From UBA7446 sp038143535 (lineage in GTDB: Bacteria; Bacteroidota; Bacteroidia; Flavobacteriales; Flavobacteriaceae), in NCBI GenBank assembly GCA_038143535.1, contig JAYQMD010000001.1, forward strand, positions 62,001 to 126,000: a stretch of DNA of 64,000 bases, in the 5' to 3' direction. A program made the position numbers and the translations under genes. How positions within the stretch are numbered: position 1 is the first letter of the stretch; every line of letters begins with the position of its first letter. Positions 1 to 8,539 of this stretch are shown here, piece after piece. The notes under the pieces are model-generated. The model searched no databases and was not told the origin of the DNA. It saw only the letters and a program-made list of their open reading frames with translations.

Positions 1-2272
1 AGAAGGATTTTTGTTGTCGCGCCAACGACAGCGAGTCACAGTCAAGCGGGATGGAGACAAACGATGGCGCTTCAAACGGCTCTTGCGATACGGTTAGTGT
101 AGAGTCTGCATAACAAGCTTTCATATAACTTGCCCAAATAGGCAGGGCCATCGTTGCGCCCTGACCATAGGCAATGGTCTCAAAGTGGGTTGCGCGATCT
201 TCACCCCCTACCCAAACACCAGTAGCCAAATTTGGTACCATGCCAATAAACCAACCATCACTTTGATTTTGTGTGGTTCCTGTTTTTCCAGCGATGGGGT
301 TTTCGAACGCATAGGGATAGCCTGTGACAATATCCCTAAAAATGGGATTTGTTTTGTCTGCACCCACATGGCGTAGTCGAATACCTGAACCAGCTTCCGT
401 TACTCCTTCAAGTAGCTTTAAGGTTACATAGGCAGATTCCTCGCTCAACACATCTTTTGTTTCAGGGGTTGCTTGATAAATTACGGTGCCGTTTTTATCT
501 TCAATACGCGTGACCAAAACGGGCTTAACATAAATTCCTTTGTTTGCAAAACTGGAATAGGCCCCAACCATTTCATAAACGCTCAAATCTGCCGAGCCAA
601 GGGCAATGGCAGGTACACTCGGAATATAAGAGGTTACACCCAAGTTTCGGGCAAGGTTTGCAACAGGTCTTGGCCCCACTTTGTCAATTAGGCGCGCACT
701 TATGGTATTAACCGAATTTGCAAGTGCATTTTTAAGCGTTCGTTTTCCGATATACCTGTCACCAGAATTTTTAGGACACCACGCATCGTGAGCACCAAAT
801 TTGGCGGGTTCAACACAGTAATATCCGTCTGGCAGCGAATCACAAGGAGAAAGTTTTAATTGATCAATGGCAGTAGCATATACAAAGGGTTTAAAGGTTG
901 AGCCAATTTGTCTTTTCCCCTGCATCACGTGATCGAACTGAAAATGGCCATAATTTATGCCACCGACCCACGCCTTGACGTGACCCGACTGTGGCTCCAT
1001 TGACATCATACCCGCGCGCAAGAAATGCTTGTAGTATCTAATGGAATCGCTTGGTGTCATCACCGTGTCAATATCTCCGTTCCAGCTAAAGACTTCCATT
1101 TCGGTAGGTTCGTCAAAACTTGCCAAAATACGTGCTTCGTCTATTCCTCGGGCTTTCATTTTTCGCCAGCGTTCGGAACGTTGCATGGCTTGTTCCATGA
1201 TGCGTTCAATCTCGTCGTCCTTAATTTCCAAAAACGGTGCTGTTGGATTAAATTCCTCACTATTTTGTCTAAAAAACTCTTTCTGTAATGTTGACATATG
1301 CGCACCTATTGCTTGTTCTGCGTAGGTCTGAAGCCTAGAATCTATGGTAGTATATATGCTCAACCCATCTAAATAGAGGTTGTATGAATTGCCGTCTTTT
1401 TTAGGGTTGTTAGCTATCCAGGACCGCATGAACTTTTGCAGGTAGGCCCTAAAATAAGTTGCGATACCTTCTCTGTGTGATTGCGGATTAAAATCGATTT
1501 CAATCGGCAGCGCCGCCAAAGAGTCTTTTTCTTTTTGGTCAATCAAGTTGTTGCGTAACATTTGCTGATAGACAATATTTCGTCTTTCTCGAACAAGCTC
1601 GGGTCTCCTTAAGGGGTTGTACAACGACGAGTTTTTAAGCATTCCGACCAGCATGGCGGATTCGCTTAATGACATTTCCTTTGGCATTTTTGAGAAGTAT
1701 ATAGAGCTTGCAGAGCGAATACCGTCGGCATTATAATTAAAATCATAAATGTTTAGGTACATGGTAATAATCTCGCTCTTGGTGTACCTGCGCTCCAATC
1801 GAATGGCAATGACCCACTCCTTGATTTTTTGAATAACCGCCTCTAATTTATTACTTGAACGCACGCCCGTAAAAAGTTGACGCGCCAGCTGTTGGGTAAT
1901 GGTACTTCCGCCGCCCTTCCTCCCAAGATAAAACAACGCTCTAGCGGTACCTTTAAAATCAATACCCGAATGGCTGTAAAAGCGCTCGTCTTCGGTAGCG
2001 ATAAGCGCATCAATCATGCTGCTTGGAATTTCGTCATATGAAATGGGGGTACGGTTGTCGTTAAAATAGAATTTTCCTAAGACCGTATTGTCTGCAGAAA
2101 TGATTTGGGTAGCCAAATTCGTTTTGGGATTTTCCAATTGCCTAAAGTCTGGCATTTTCCCAAGCAAGCCTGCAGAGGCAGCGCCAAAGATGCCAGCAAC
2201 TCCTAGCGTGGCAGCGGCAAAGGCAATCCAAATAAATCGAACAAACTTGCGGTATTTGTTATTTTTAGTCAT
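1..2272 (-). CDS. mrcA: Penicillin-binding protein 1A (partial, C-terminus off the window)
   Basis: This is a bifunctional class A penicillin-binding protein that polymerises and cross-links peptidoglycan at the periplasmic face of the inner membrane. The start at 2272 gives a short basic cytoplasmic segment and one membrane helix (about residues 10-32). A family 51 glycosyltransferase domain follows, with the EDERFYSHSG motif near residue 90 and GGSTITQQ shortly after. The transpeptidase domain has the catalytic serine in GSTFKPF (Ser458), SVNT near residue 520 and KTGTT near residue 660. All catalytic motifs are intact. The reading frame runs off the left edge, so about the last 10 percent is missing. 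The start overlaps the end of gldH by 8 bases, so it is the last gene of a trhO-gldH-PBP1A operon. The family call is certain; the exact gene name is by analogy. Confidence 0.96.
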   Translation of the reverse strand, partial: MTKNNKYRKFVRFIWIAFAAATLGVAGIFGAASAGLLGKMPDFRQLENPKTNLATQIISADNTVLGKFYFNDNRTPISYDEIPSSMIDALIATEDERFYSHSGIDFKGTARALFYLGRKGGGSTITQQLARQLFTGVRSSNKLEAVIQKIKEWVIAIRLERRYTKSEIITMYLNIYDFNYNADGIRSASSIYFSKMPKEMSLSESAMLVGMLKNSSLYNPLRRPELVRERRNIVYQQMLRNNLIDQKEKDSLAALPIEIDFNPQSHREGIATYFRAYLQKFMRSWIANNPKKDGNSYNLYLDGLSIYTTIDSRLQTYAEQAIGAHMSTLQKEFFRQNSEEFNPTAPFLEIKDDEIERIMEQAMQRSERWRKMKARGIDEARILASFDEPTEMEVFSWNGDIDTVMTPSDSIRYYKHFLRAGMMSMEPQSGHVKAWVGGINYGHFQFDHVMQGKRQIGSTFKPFVYATAIDQLKLSPCDSLPDGYYCVEPAKFGAHDAWCPKNSGDRYIGKRTLKNALANSVNTISARLIDKVGPRPVANLARNLGVTSYIPSVPAIALGSADLSVYEMVGAYSSFANKGIYVKPVLVTRIEDKNGTVIYQATPETKDVLSEESAYVTLKLLEGVTEAGSGIRLRHVGADKTNPIFRDIVTGYPYAFENPIAGKTGTTQNQSDGWFIGMVPNLATGVWVGGEDRATHFETIAYGQGATMALPIWASYMKACYADSTLTVSQEPFEAPSFVSIPLDCDSLSLARQQKSF

Positions 2273-2747
2273 TTGGCGAAGTTCTTATTTCTAGTCCAAT
2301 TTGGTGTAGTCCCACAAGCATACTGTCAGCAACAACGCTGTCACTAGGACGAACCGCAGGACGCAATCTAAACAAATAGTATCCTGGCTCTTCAAACAAG
2401 AACCGTTCCATATATGCAAGTCTTAGCTCGTGGAGATACATTCCAGCACCTAACCAACTGCCATCGGCATTGGCCAACCTATAATTAAGGGTGTCGTATT
2501 GGGTTAGCCCTTTGGGTGTTGTCAACTCAGTAATAAAGAAAATGTTTGCATAAGGGTAATCGTTGTCGTGGCGTAGAATCCAATACAGTGAAGCCTCGTT
2601 ATCGACCAAGCGATTTTTATATGAAAATGTTTTCCACTGGTCTTGTGGCCATCCCTGGTTTGGAAGCTCATTAAAAATAAGCTCACTAGAAGTATCGCAG
2701 CCGCCCATCAACACACCTAAAACAAAAAGTAAGAAGCATTTCTTCAC
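2265..2747 (-). CDS. gldH: Gliding motility lipoprotein GldH
   Basis: A 160-residue lipoprotein matching GldH, one of the Gld proteins required for flavobacterial gliding and associated with the T9SS. It has a classic lipoprotein signal: a positively charged start, a hydrophobic run and a lipobox ending at Cys17 (LMGGC). The rest has the family hallmarks, including a WPxDxW-like segment after the signal, a central N-Y-P-Y-A-N stretch and a terminal segment LHQIGLEIR. The start is GTG and overlaps the trhO stop codon (GTGA), indicating translational coupling. It sits directly before PBP1A, as commonly seen in this phylum. GldH alone does not prove motility, because many non-gliding flavobacteria keep it. 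Confidence 0.9.
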   Translation of the reverse strand: MKKCFLLFVLGVLMGGCDTSSELIFNELPNQGWPQDQWKTFSYKNRLVDNEASLYWILRHDNDYPYANIFFITELTTPKGLTQYDTLNYRLANADGSWLGAGMYLHELRLAYMERFLFEEPGYYLFRLRPAVRPSDSVVADSMLVGLHQIGLEIRTSPND

Positions 2748-3781
2748 GATGGGTTTAGGGTCTTTAGGTGATGGGCACGCCCTTTTTTAAATATTTTATT
2801 GCTGTTGTGTGTGCCTTTTCTGAGCGCTCTTTGTTTGTCCTCGGGTAAGGCAACAACAGCGGCACATCTGTCAGAACAACAATTGTCACGTTTTTCAGCA
2901 CATGATGGACATTGAATGAAAAGTAGGTGGCAGCCGTCGTTTGCACAATTGACATGGGTGTCACAAGTAGAACCGCATTGGTGACAAGTGGCGATTACAT
3001 CGTCAGAGATAGCCTCACTTCTGCGCTCGTCAAAGACAAAGTTCTTGCCGATAAATTTATTGTCCAAACCTTGATTTTTCACCTGCCGCGCATATTCAAT
3101 GATGCCGCCTTCGAGTTGGTATACACGCTTAAATCCTTTGTGTTTGAAATAAGCACTGGCCTTTTCACAACGAATTCCGCCGGTACAATACATCAACAAA
3201 TTTTTATTTGATTTGTGTTCAGACAAGTCCTTTTCAATAATGGGCAACGAATCACGGAAGGTGTCCACATTGGGGGTGATGGCGCCTTCAAAATGCCCAA
3301 TTTCACTTTCATAATGATTGCGCATGTCTACTACAATGGTGTCTTCTGCACTAGCAAGCGCATTGAATTCCGCAGCGTTGAGGTGTACGCCTTTGTTTGT
3401 CACATCAAAGGTGTCATCGTTCAGGCCATCGGCAACAATCTTATCTCGCACTTTTATTTTGAGCTTTAGAAAAGATTTGTTGTCTTGTTCGATCGCAATG
3501 TTTAGACGTACGTCTTTTAAAAAAGCGATGGTATCCAAATGATTTTTAAACGTATCAAAACGCGGGGCAGGTAACGATAGTTGCGCGTTAATTCCTTCGT
3601 GAGCCACATAAATTCTTCCAAGGACACCTAATGCGTCCCAGCTAATAAAAAGTTGATCTCTAAATTCAGACGGATGTTTGATGTGGGCGTAGGCATAGAA
3701 CGATAACGTTAATCGTTCTTCTCCCGCCTCGTCGATTAGGGCAGCGCGTTGTTTGGTGCTTAATGTATTGTACAGTTGCAT
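2744..3781 (-). CDS. trhO: tRNA uridine(34) hydroxylase TrhO (YceA family)
   Basis: A 345-residue rhodanese-like protein of the TrhO/YceA family, which uses oxygen to hydroxylate uridine 34 of certain tRNAs on the way to 5-methoxyuridine-type modifications. It has an N-terminal ferredoxin-like acylphosphatase-type domain (about 1-120), a rhodanese domain with the active-site loop CTGGIRCEKASA (about residues 199-210), and a C-terminal cysteine-rich tail with repeated CxxC pairs (about 265-310) that probably binds zinc. Length matches the family. A perfect TAnnTTTG -7 element lies 26 bases upstream (3807-3814). It is the first gene of the operon with gldH and PBP1A; the functional link between tRNA modification and gliding or cell wall genes is not obvious. 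Confidence 0.93.
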   Translation of the reverse strand: MQLYNTLSTKQRAALIDEAGEERLTLSFYAYAHIKHPSEFRDQLFISWDALGVLGRIYVAHEGINAQLSLPAPRFDTFKNHLDTIAFLKDVRLNIAIEQDNKSFLKLKIKVRDKIVADGLNDDTFDVTNKGVHLNAAEFNALASAEDTIVVDMRNHYESEIGHFEGAITPNVDTFRDSLPIIEKDLSEHKSNKNLLMYCTGGIRCEKASAYFKHKGFKRVYQLEGGIIEYARQVKNQGLDNKFIGKNFVFDERRSEAISDDVIATCHQCGSTCDTHVNCANDGCHLLFIQCPSCAEKRDNCCSDRCAAVVALPEDKQRALRKGTHNSNKIFKKGRAHHLKTLNPS

Positions 3782-3806
3782 GCTATACAGGATTAAGGTT
3801 ATGCAG

Positions 3807-3814
3807 CAAAGATA
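3807..3814 (-). promoter_or_regulatory. -7 promoter element for trhO-gldH-PBP1A
   Basis: On the minus strand the sequence reads TATCTTTG, a perfect match to the Bacteroidetes -7 consensus TAnnTTTG. It lies 25 bases upstream of the trhO ATG, giving a predicted 5' leader of about 20 bases. Confidence 0.6.
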
Positions 3815-3860
3815 TCAAATTAAATATCGTCAGAAAAAACCCAAACAATCGGAAAAATTG

Positions 3861-3868
3861 TACTTTAG
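3861..3868 (+). promoter_or_regulatory. Possible weak -7 element for recA
   Basis: TACTTTAG differs from the TAnnTTTG consensus at one position and lies 22 bases before the recA ATG. It is the best candidate in the 109-base gap shared with trhO. No SOS (LexA) box was recognised. Confidence 0.3.
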
Positions 3869-3890
3869 CGTCACTACTAAAAAATGACTT

Positions 3891-4895
3891 ATGAGTAACG
3901 AAAAAGAAGCTAAACTTAAAGCACTTCAATTAACCTTAGACAAACTTGATAAAGCCTATGGCAAAGGCACCGTCATGAAAATGGGGGATAACGTTACAGA
4001 AAATATAGAAGCCATTTCGTCGGGGTCTATTGGTCTAGACGTTGCCCTTGGCGTTGGAGGGTATCCACGTGGAAGAGTGGTCGAGATTTACGGGCCAGAA
4101 TCATCGGGCAAAACAACCCTAACACTGCACGCAATAGCTGAATGCCAAAAGATAGGTGGCATTGCTGCATTTATTGATGCAGAACACGCGTTTGATCGCT
4201 ACTATGCTAAAAATCTTGGCGTTCAAATCGATGATCTTATCATCTCACAACCCGATCACGGGGAACAAGCTTTGGAGATTGCCGATAACTTGATTCGTTC
4301 GGGGGCTGTTGATATTGTTGTTGTGGACTCTGTTGCAGCACTTACGCCAAAAAGCGAGATAGAAGGTGAAATGGGCGACTCAAAAATGGGATTACACGCA
4401 CGCCTTATGTCACAGGCTTTGCGTAAACTAACCGCATCCATCAGTAAAACAAACTGTACCGTTATTTTCATCAACCAGTTGCGTGAAAAAATTGGCGTCA
4501 TGTTTGGCAACCCAGAAACCACTACGGGTGGAAACGCATTGAAGTTTTATGCATCGGTTCGCTTAGACATTCGTCGTTCTACGCAAATCAAAGACAGTGC
4601 AGGCGCTGTTTTAGGAAACAAAACACGTGTTAAAGTGGTCAAGAATAAAGTTGCACCACCCTTTAAATTGGTTGAGTTTGACATCATGTATGGGCAAGGG
4701 ATTTCTCGCATAGGCGAATTGCTAGACATTGGGGTTGAGGCAGAAATCATCAAAAAAAGTGGCTCTTGGTTTAGCTATGGCGACACCAAACTCGGACAGG
4801 GCAGAGATGCAGTAAAAACGCTTTTGGATGACAATCCAGAACTTGCAGAAGAAATTGAAGGCAAGATCAAAGACATCGTTGCCAGAGCGGATTAA
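3891..4895 (+). CDS. recA: Recombinase RecA
   Basis: A 334-residue RecA, the ATP-dependent DNA strand-exchange protein of homologous recombination and SOS induction. The Walker A motif is GPESSGKTT at residues 68-76, followed by the Walker B strand ending in VVVDSVAAL, the FINQLREKIGVMFGNPETTTGG region covering the L2 DNA-binding loop, and the KFYASVRLDIRR segment. The C-terminus ends soon after the core fold, so the acidic tail found in many proteobacterial RecA proteins is short here. It stands alone, convergent with the acyltransferase gene downstream (2 bases between stop codons), and is divergent from trhO. Confidence 0.99.
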   Translation: MSNEKEAKLKALQLTLDKLDKAYGKGTVMKMGDNVTENIEAISSGSIGLDVALGVGGYPRGRVVEIYGPESSGKTTLTLHAIAECQKIGGIAAFIDAEHAFDRYYAKNLGVQIDDLIISQPDHGEQALEIADNLIRSGAVDIVVVDSVAALTPKSEIEGEMGDSKMGLHARLMSQALRKLTASISKTNCTVIFINQLREKIGVMFGNPETTTGGNALKFYASVRLDIRRSTQIKDSAGAVLGNKTRVKVVKNKVAPPFKLVEFDIMYGQGISRIGELLDIGVEAEIIKKSGSWFSYGDTKLGQGRDAVKTLLDDNPELAEEIEGKIKDIVARAD

Positions 4896-4897
4896 TC

Positions 4898-5653
4898 CTA
4901 GCGATAACCTTCTTCTACTAGCTTTTCAGTCATAAACTGATGTACCTTTTCTTTTAGTGCAGGCAAGTCATCTTTTGTCATCCCTGTTGTTTCAATGGGA
5001 GCGTGTACATTAGCCCTGACAATTCCTGGCTTTCCCACCCAATACTTAAATGAAAACTGGAACGGAAAACGCTTCTTACAATCGGGCAGTGTGATTGGTA
5101 CTATAGGAATTTGATGTTGAATCGCAAGACTAAAAGCGCCATTTTTAAAGGGCGCTAAAAGCACTTCTGGCTCAGGCACTAGGCCTTCTGGATAAAGCAT
5201 GATATTAAAGCCGATCTCAATTTTATGTTTGGCTTGATAGTATACACTTTTTCTACTCGAAGCACTGTTGCGATCTACCAAAATAGCGGCCCTTTTGTAG
5301 ATGGTTGCAAAGAGTGGCAGGCGGTCGAGTTCTGATTTTCCTATAAAAACAGCTGGTTTTTTTATGGTCATAAAAATTATCATGATGTCAATCATGCTTA
5401 AATGATTGGCAACAAACACGTATTGATTGTTGTAATCAATTTTTGATTTGTGGCAAATAAGTGGAATAAAACCCATGCCAAAAAGGATAATGGGAGACCA
5501 AAAATAACGGGCCAAAAAATAAATGCCACGGTACCATTTCTCTCGCAGCAAGCAGAATAATAGCAGCGGAAAACACAGCGTAATAGCAACCGCAGAAAGG
5601 GTGTAAAACCAGGCATTCCAAAGCCCCAAAAGCACAATGCGGACATAAAGCAT
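4898..5653 (-). CDS. plsC: 1-acyl-sn-glycerol-3-phosphate acyltransferase (PlsC family), copy 1
   Basis: A 251-residue membrane acyltransferase that transfers a second acyl chain to lysophosphatidic acid in phospholipid synthesis. It has two hydrophobic segments near the N-terminus, the catalytic NHxxxxD motif (NHLSMID, about residues 83-89) and a PEG motif (LYPEG, about 153-157). A longer reading frame opens at 5701, but the -7 box TATTTTTG at 5659-5666 lies inside that extension, so transcription would begin almost exactly at the ATG at 5653; the shorter start is chosen and the mRNA may be leaderless. A second PlsC-like gene lies at 35882-36616, so either could act on other lyso-lipids. Confidence 0.88.
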   Translation of the reverse strand: MLYVRIVLLGLWNAWFYTLSAVAITLCFPLLLFCLLREKWYRGIYFLARYFWSPIILFGMGFIPLICHKSKIDYNNQYVFVANHLSMIDIMIIFMTIKKPAVFIGKSELDRLPLFATIYKRAAILVDRNSASSRKSVYYQAKHKIEIGFNIMLYPEGLVPEPEVLLAPFKNGAFSLAIQHQIPIVPITLPDCKKRFPFQFSFKYWVGKPGIVRANVHAPIETTGMTKDDLPALKEKVHQFMTEKLVEEGYR

Positions 5654-5658
5654 ATTGC

Positions 5659-5666
5659 CAAAAATA
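5659..5666 (-). promoter_or_regulatory. -7 promoter element for plsC copy 1
   Basis: Reads TATTTTTG on the minus strand, a perfect TAnnTTTG match ending 5 bases before the ATG at 5653. This decides the start codon and predicts a leaderless or nearly leaderless transcript. Confidence 0.6.
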
Positions 5667-5688
5667 GCGATTGATGGCTTAAATCCAT

Positions 5689-5696
5689 TATTTTTG
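5689..5696 (+). promoter_or_regulatory. -7 promoter element for trpS
   Basis: TATTTTTG, a perfect TAnnTTTG match 16 bases before the trpS ATG. It is back to back with the oppositely directed plsC element. Confidence 0.6.
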
Positions 5697-5712
5697 TGCA
5701 CACACTATAGCT

Positions 5713-6693
5713 ATGGCACGTATCCTCACCGGAATTCAAAGCACAGGAACCCCGCACTTAGGCAACCTATTGGGGGCTATAATCCCTGCCATAGATATGG
5801 CAAAGCAATCAAAAGATGAGGCCTTTTTGTTTATTGCCGACCTGCACGCTTTGACGCAAATCAAAGACGCGGCGGAACTAAAAGCCAACACCCATAAAAC
5901 AGCCGCCGCTTGGTTGGCCTGTGGCCTGGACCCAGACAGCAGCTGTTTTTATCGGCAGTCAGACGTGCCCCAAGTAACCGAACTTGCGTGGTATCTGAAG
6001 TGCTCGTTTCCTTACAGCCGTTTGTCTTTGGCACACTCTTTTAAGGATAAAGCCGACAGACTCGAAGACGTAAACGCAGGGCTTTTTACCTATCCCATGC
6101 TGATGGCAGCAGATATATTACTTTATGATGCCAACTGGGTGCCGGTGGGCAAAGATCAGTTACAACACTTGGAAATGACACGTGACGTTGCCAGTCGTTT
6201 TCATTCCGCTTTTGGTAAAACCTTTGTCTTGCCCGAGGCCAAGCTTCAAGACAATGCGCAATATGTTTTAGGCACCGACGGAGCCAAGATGAGCAAGTCA
6301 AAAAACAACATCATAAACGTCTTTTTGCCAGAAAAAAAATTGCGAAAGCAAATAATGCGCATTGCAACAGATAGCACACCTTTAGAAGCCCCAAAAGACC
6401 CGGATAAGTGTACCATTTTTGCACTGTATGCCTTAATCGCAGATTCGGCAGCGGTGGCCGCAATGCGAAAAAAGTACAGGTCAGGCGGCTATGGCTATGG
6501 GCATGCCAAGCAGGCACTTTACGAAGCCATACTTGAACGGTTCTCAGACGCAAGAACAAAGTTTGACGACTTTATGGCAAACCCAGAAGCATTGGAAGCC
6601 CAACTTCAAAAAGGTGCTGTTAAGGCCCGTGTGGTTGCCCAAGAAGTCCTGAATCGCGTTCGCAAAAACCAAGGCTACATTACAACATCATAA
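5713..6693 (+). CDS. trpS: Tryptophanyl-tRNA synthetase
   Basis: A 326-residue class I aminoacyl-tRNA synthetase that charges tRNA-Trp. It opens with ARILTGIQSTGTPHLGN, which carries the HIGH-type signature (PHLGN, residues 14-18), and has the KMSKS loop at about residues 192-196 (AKMSKSKNN). Length is standard for bacterial TrpS. It is expressed from its own promoter, divergent from plsC. Its last 14 bases overlap the tail of a decayed dprA remnant on the opposite strand. Confidence 0.98.
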   Translation: MARILTGIQSTGTPHLGNLLGAIIPAIDMAKQSKDEAFLFIADLHALTQIKDAAELKANTHKTAAAWLACGLDPDSSCFYRQSDVPQVTELAWYLKCSFPYSRLSLAHSFKDKADRLEDVNAGLFTYPMLMAADILLYDANWVPVGKDQLQHLEMTRDVASRFHSAFGKTFVLPEAKLQDNAQYVLGTDGAKMSKSKNNIINVFLPEKKLRKQIMRIATDSTPLEAPKDPDKCTIFALYALIADSAAVAAMRKKYRSGGYGYGHAKQALYEAILERFSDARTKFDDFMANPEALEAQLQKGAVKARVVAQEVLNRVRKNQGYITTS

Positions 6694-7050
6694 ACAATTT
6701 GCCGGCTTGTACCACCACCACTCCTTTCATTTCGAGTTGAAAAAGAATGCTTGATAGCTCACTTACTTTTAGTGCTGTGTCTAAAGCGATGAGGTCTATG
6801 TGTTTGGGTGTTGCACTCATGTTCTTCAATACGGGCCACTTCTTTTTCGGCGGCATCCCAGACGAGCTTGGCTTATGGATGTTTTAAGACGGCAGCAATG
6901 CTGTTAAATGGCTTGGTGTTTTCTCGGCCAATACGCTAAAAACAGCTTCGGCACTTCCAAAATGACGGATGAGTTTTTGGGCGGTGCGTCAACCAATCTT
7001 GGGAAGTTTGGGTAGCACAAGGTTTGCAATAAGCTCGGATGTTTTAATAA
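6680..7050 (-). pseudogene. dprA: Remnant of DNA-processing protein DprA (internally deleted, frameshifted)
   Basis: Translating the minus strand here gives two recognisable pieces of DprA, the protein that loads RecA onto incoming single-stranded DNA during natural transformation. The first piece (about 7046-6850) resembles the N-terminal domain: PKLPKIG, an in-frame TGA where one or two residues belong, then AQKLIRHFGSAEAVFSV, continuing after a frame change as KPFNSIAAVLKHP and after another as KLVWDAAEKEVARIEEH. The second piece (about 6811-6680) resembles the C-terminal winged-helix domain: HIDLIALDTALKVSELSS and then LELKG-like LEMKGVV with AGKLF at the end. The whole central Rossmann-fold domain (over 200 residues) is missing. 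The remnant therefore has at least one stop, two frameshifts and one large deletion, and cannot make a working protein. Neighbouring genes on both sides are intact. Confidence 0.85.
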
Positions 7051-7106
7051 GATTTGGGAGTTCCAAAATACAAAAGCCAATCGTTTTAAAAATCCCTCAA
7101 AAAATG

Positions 7107-7114
7107 TACATTTG
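7107..7114 (+). promoter_or_regulatory. -7 promoter element for the HU/SPOR gene
   Basis: TACATTTG, a perfect TAnnTTTG match ending 4 bases before the ATG at 7119. It places transcription initiation at or just after the start codon region and rules out the longer reading frame beginning at 6969. Confidence 0.55.
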
Positions 7115-7118
7115 TCTT

Positions 7119-8024
7119 ATGGAGCTCGCAGCACATATACACTACTTACTTTATCGCCACGATTGCGTTAGCCTTCCGGGCTTTGGTGCTTTTTTGGTAG
7201 AGTACAAAGAAGCGTATTTTGATGCGGAGCAGCAATTTTACCATCCGCCATGCAAGGTGCCGTCGTTTAACGAGCAGCTTAAATCTAACGATGGCATATT
7301 GGCATCGCACATGGCCAACGTTCAGCAGTGTTCTTATGAGCGTGCCGTATTGGACATTCACCAGCACATCATTTCTTGGAAAGAACGTGTACAGAAAGGC
7401 AAACTCCACATTGATTCTTTAGGAGTTTTTGAAACCAATGCAGAAGGCAAGCTGGTTTTTAGTGCCGAGCACGGATTGAATTTCTTGGCAGCAAGCTATG
7501 CACTTCCGCAATTGTACGCACAGCCCATTTCGCGCAGTGCCTCCCAAGCAGTTACGACGCCTGTCTTTACTTTAGCACCGCAGCAGTCCAGCACATTTGT
7601 GCGTAAGGCCATGTTAGCCGCCAGCTTTTTAGTCTTGCTAGTTTTGGGGACCAACTATGTGCAAGACCAACAAATCGATGCCATTTGGCAACAGGAGCAA
7701 GTGCTACGTGAAAACGCACGTGCGCAAGCCGCCTCCGCTGTTTATGACCTAGGCGAATTGCCAACCTTAAGCGTTGTTGCGCCTAAGCCCGCTCCAATTG
7801 GCTATCACGTTATTGCCGGATCTTTCCGTAGCCAAAACAACGCCGACCGACTTGTCATCAGCCTAAAACGCAAGGGCTATTTACAGGCAGCTAGACTGCC
7901 CAAAACGACCAGCGGATTTCACCAAGTATCTTTTGCTGCCTACGCCTCTCAGCGAGAAGCTTACAATGCCAAAGCAGGCATTCTGGAAGATGATTACCAA
8001 GACGCTTGGGTACTTAAAAAATAA
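7119..8024 (+). CDS. HU-like / SPOR domain protein
   Basis: A 301-residue protein with a Bacteroidetes-specific architecture. The N-terminal part (about 1-130) resembles the HU-CCDC81 domains, with the signature VSLPGFGAFLVEY near the start and a second DSLGVFETN turn. A single membrane helix follows at about residues 164-182, then a periplasmic SPOR domain from about residue 228 to the end, beginning YHVIAGSFRSQ. SPOR domains bind denuded peptidoglycan at division septa, so the protein probably links a cytoplasmic DNA- or protein-binding domain to the dividing cell wall; that link is inference. The reading frame extends upstream to 6969, but that part overlaps the dprA remnant and the -7 box, so the start MELAAHIHY at 7119 is used. 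ATG 7104 is an alternative. Confidence 0.85.
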   Translation: MELAAHIHYLLYRHDCVSLPGFGAFLVEYKEAYFDAEQQFYHPPCKVPSFNEQLKSNDGILASHMANVQQCSYERAVLDIHQHIISWKERVQKGKLHIDSLGVFETNAEGKLVFSAEHGLNFLAASYALPQLYAQPISRSASQAVTTPVFTLAPQQSSTFVRKAMLAASFLVLLVLGTNYVQDQQIDAIWQQEQVLRENARAQAASAVYDLGELPTLSVVAPKPAPIGYHVIAGSFRSQNNADRLVISLKRKGYLQAARLPKTTSGFHQVSFAAYASQREAYNAKAGILEDDYQDAWVLKK

Positions 8025-8029
8025 CACCC

Positions 8030-8539
8030 ATGGAACCAAAACACCCTCGCACTTCCAAGACGGTTATGACCGACTTGGTACTTCCCTCTGATACCAATCC
8101 CATTAACAATTTGTTTGGTGGCGAGTTGTTAGCGCGTATGGATCGTGCGGCTTGTATTGCAGCGGAACGCCACTCCGAGCAGGTGGTGGTGACCGCTTCG
8201 GTAAACCATGTGCATTTTAGAAAACCCGTGCCCTTAGGGAGTGTACTTACGCTAGAAGCCAAGGTGTCTCGTGCCTTTGGCACCTCTATGGAGGTGTTTA
8301 TAGACGTGTGGAAAGAAGAGCACGAAAAGCGAACCAAGGAAAAAGTTAACGAAGCTATTTATACGTTTGTGGCGGTGAGTAAAGCCGGCACACCGGTGGC
8401 CGTACCGCCAATTTCACCCGAAACCGCATTGGAACAAGAGCGTTATGATGGCGCCCTCCGCCGCAGACAACTAAGCCTTATTTTGGCAGGCAAACTAAAA
8501 CCCGAGGAAGCCACGGAATTAAAGGCGCTTTTCATTTAG
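8030..8539 (+). CDS. Acyl-CoA thioesterase (hotdog fold)
   Basis: A 169-residue hotdog-fold thioesterase of the YciA/BFIT acyl-CoA hydrolase group, which releases free fatty acids from CoA thioesters in the cytoplasm. The family signature PSDTNPINNLFGGELLARMD lies at about residues 20-39, followed by the VNHVHFRKPVPLGS strand-turn that forms the substrate tunnel. Length and motif placement are standard for a single-hotdog enzyme. It follows the HU/SPOR gene by 5 bases and is probably co-transcribed with it. The chain-length preference cannot be read from the sequence. Confidence 0.92.
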   Translation: MEPKHPRTSKTVMTDLVLPSDTNPINNLFGGELLARMDRAACIAAERHSEQVVVTASVNHVHFRKPVPLGSVLTLEAKVSRAFGTSMEVFIDVWKEEHEKRTKEKVNEAIYTFVAVSKAGTPVAVPPISPETALEQERYDGALRRRQLSLILAGKLKPEEATELKALFI

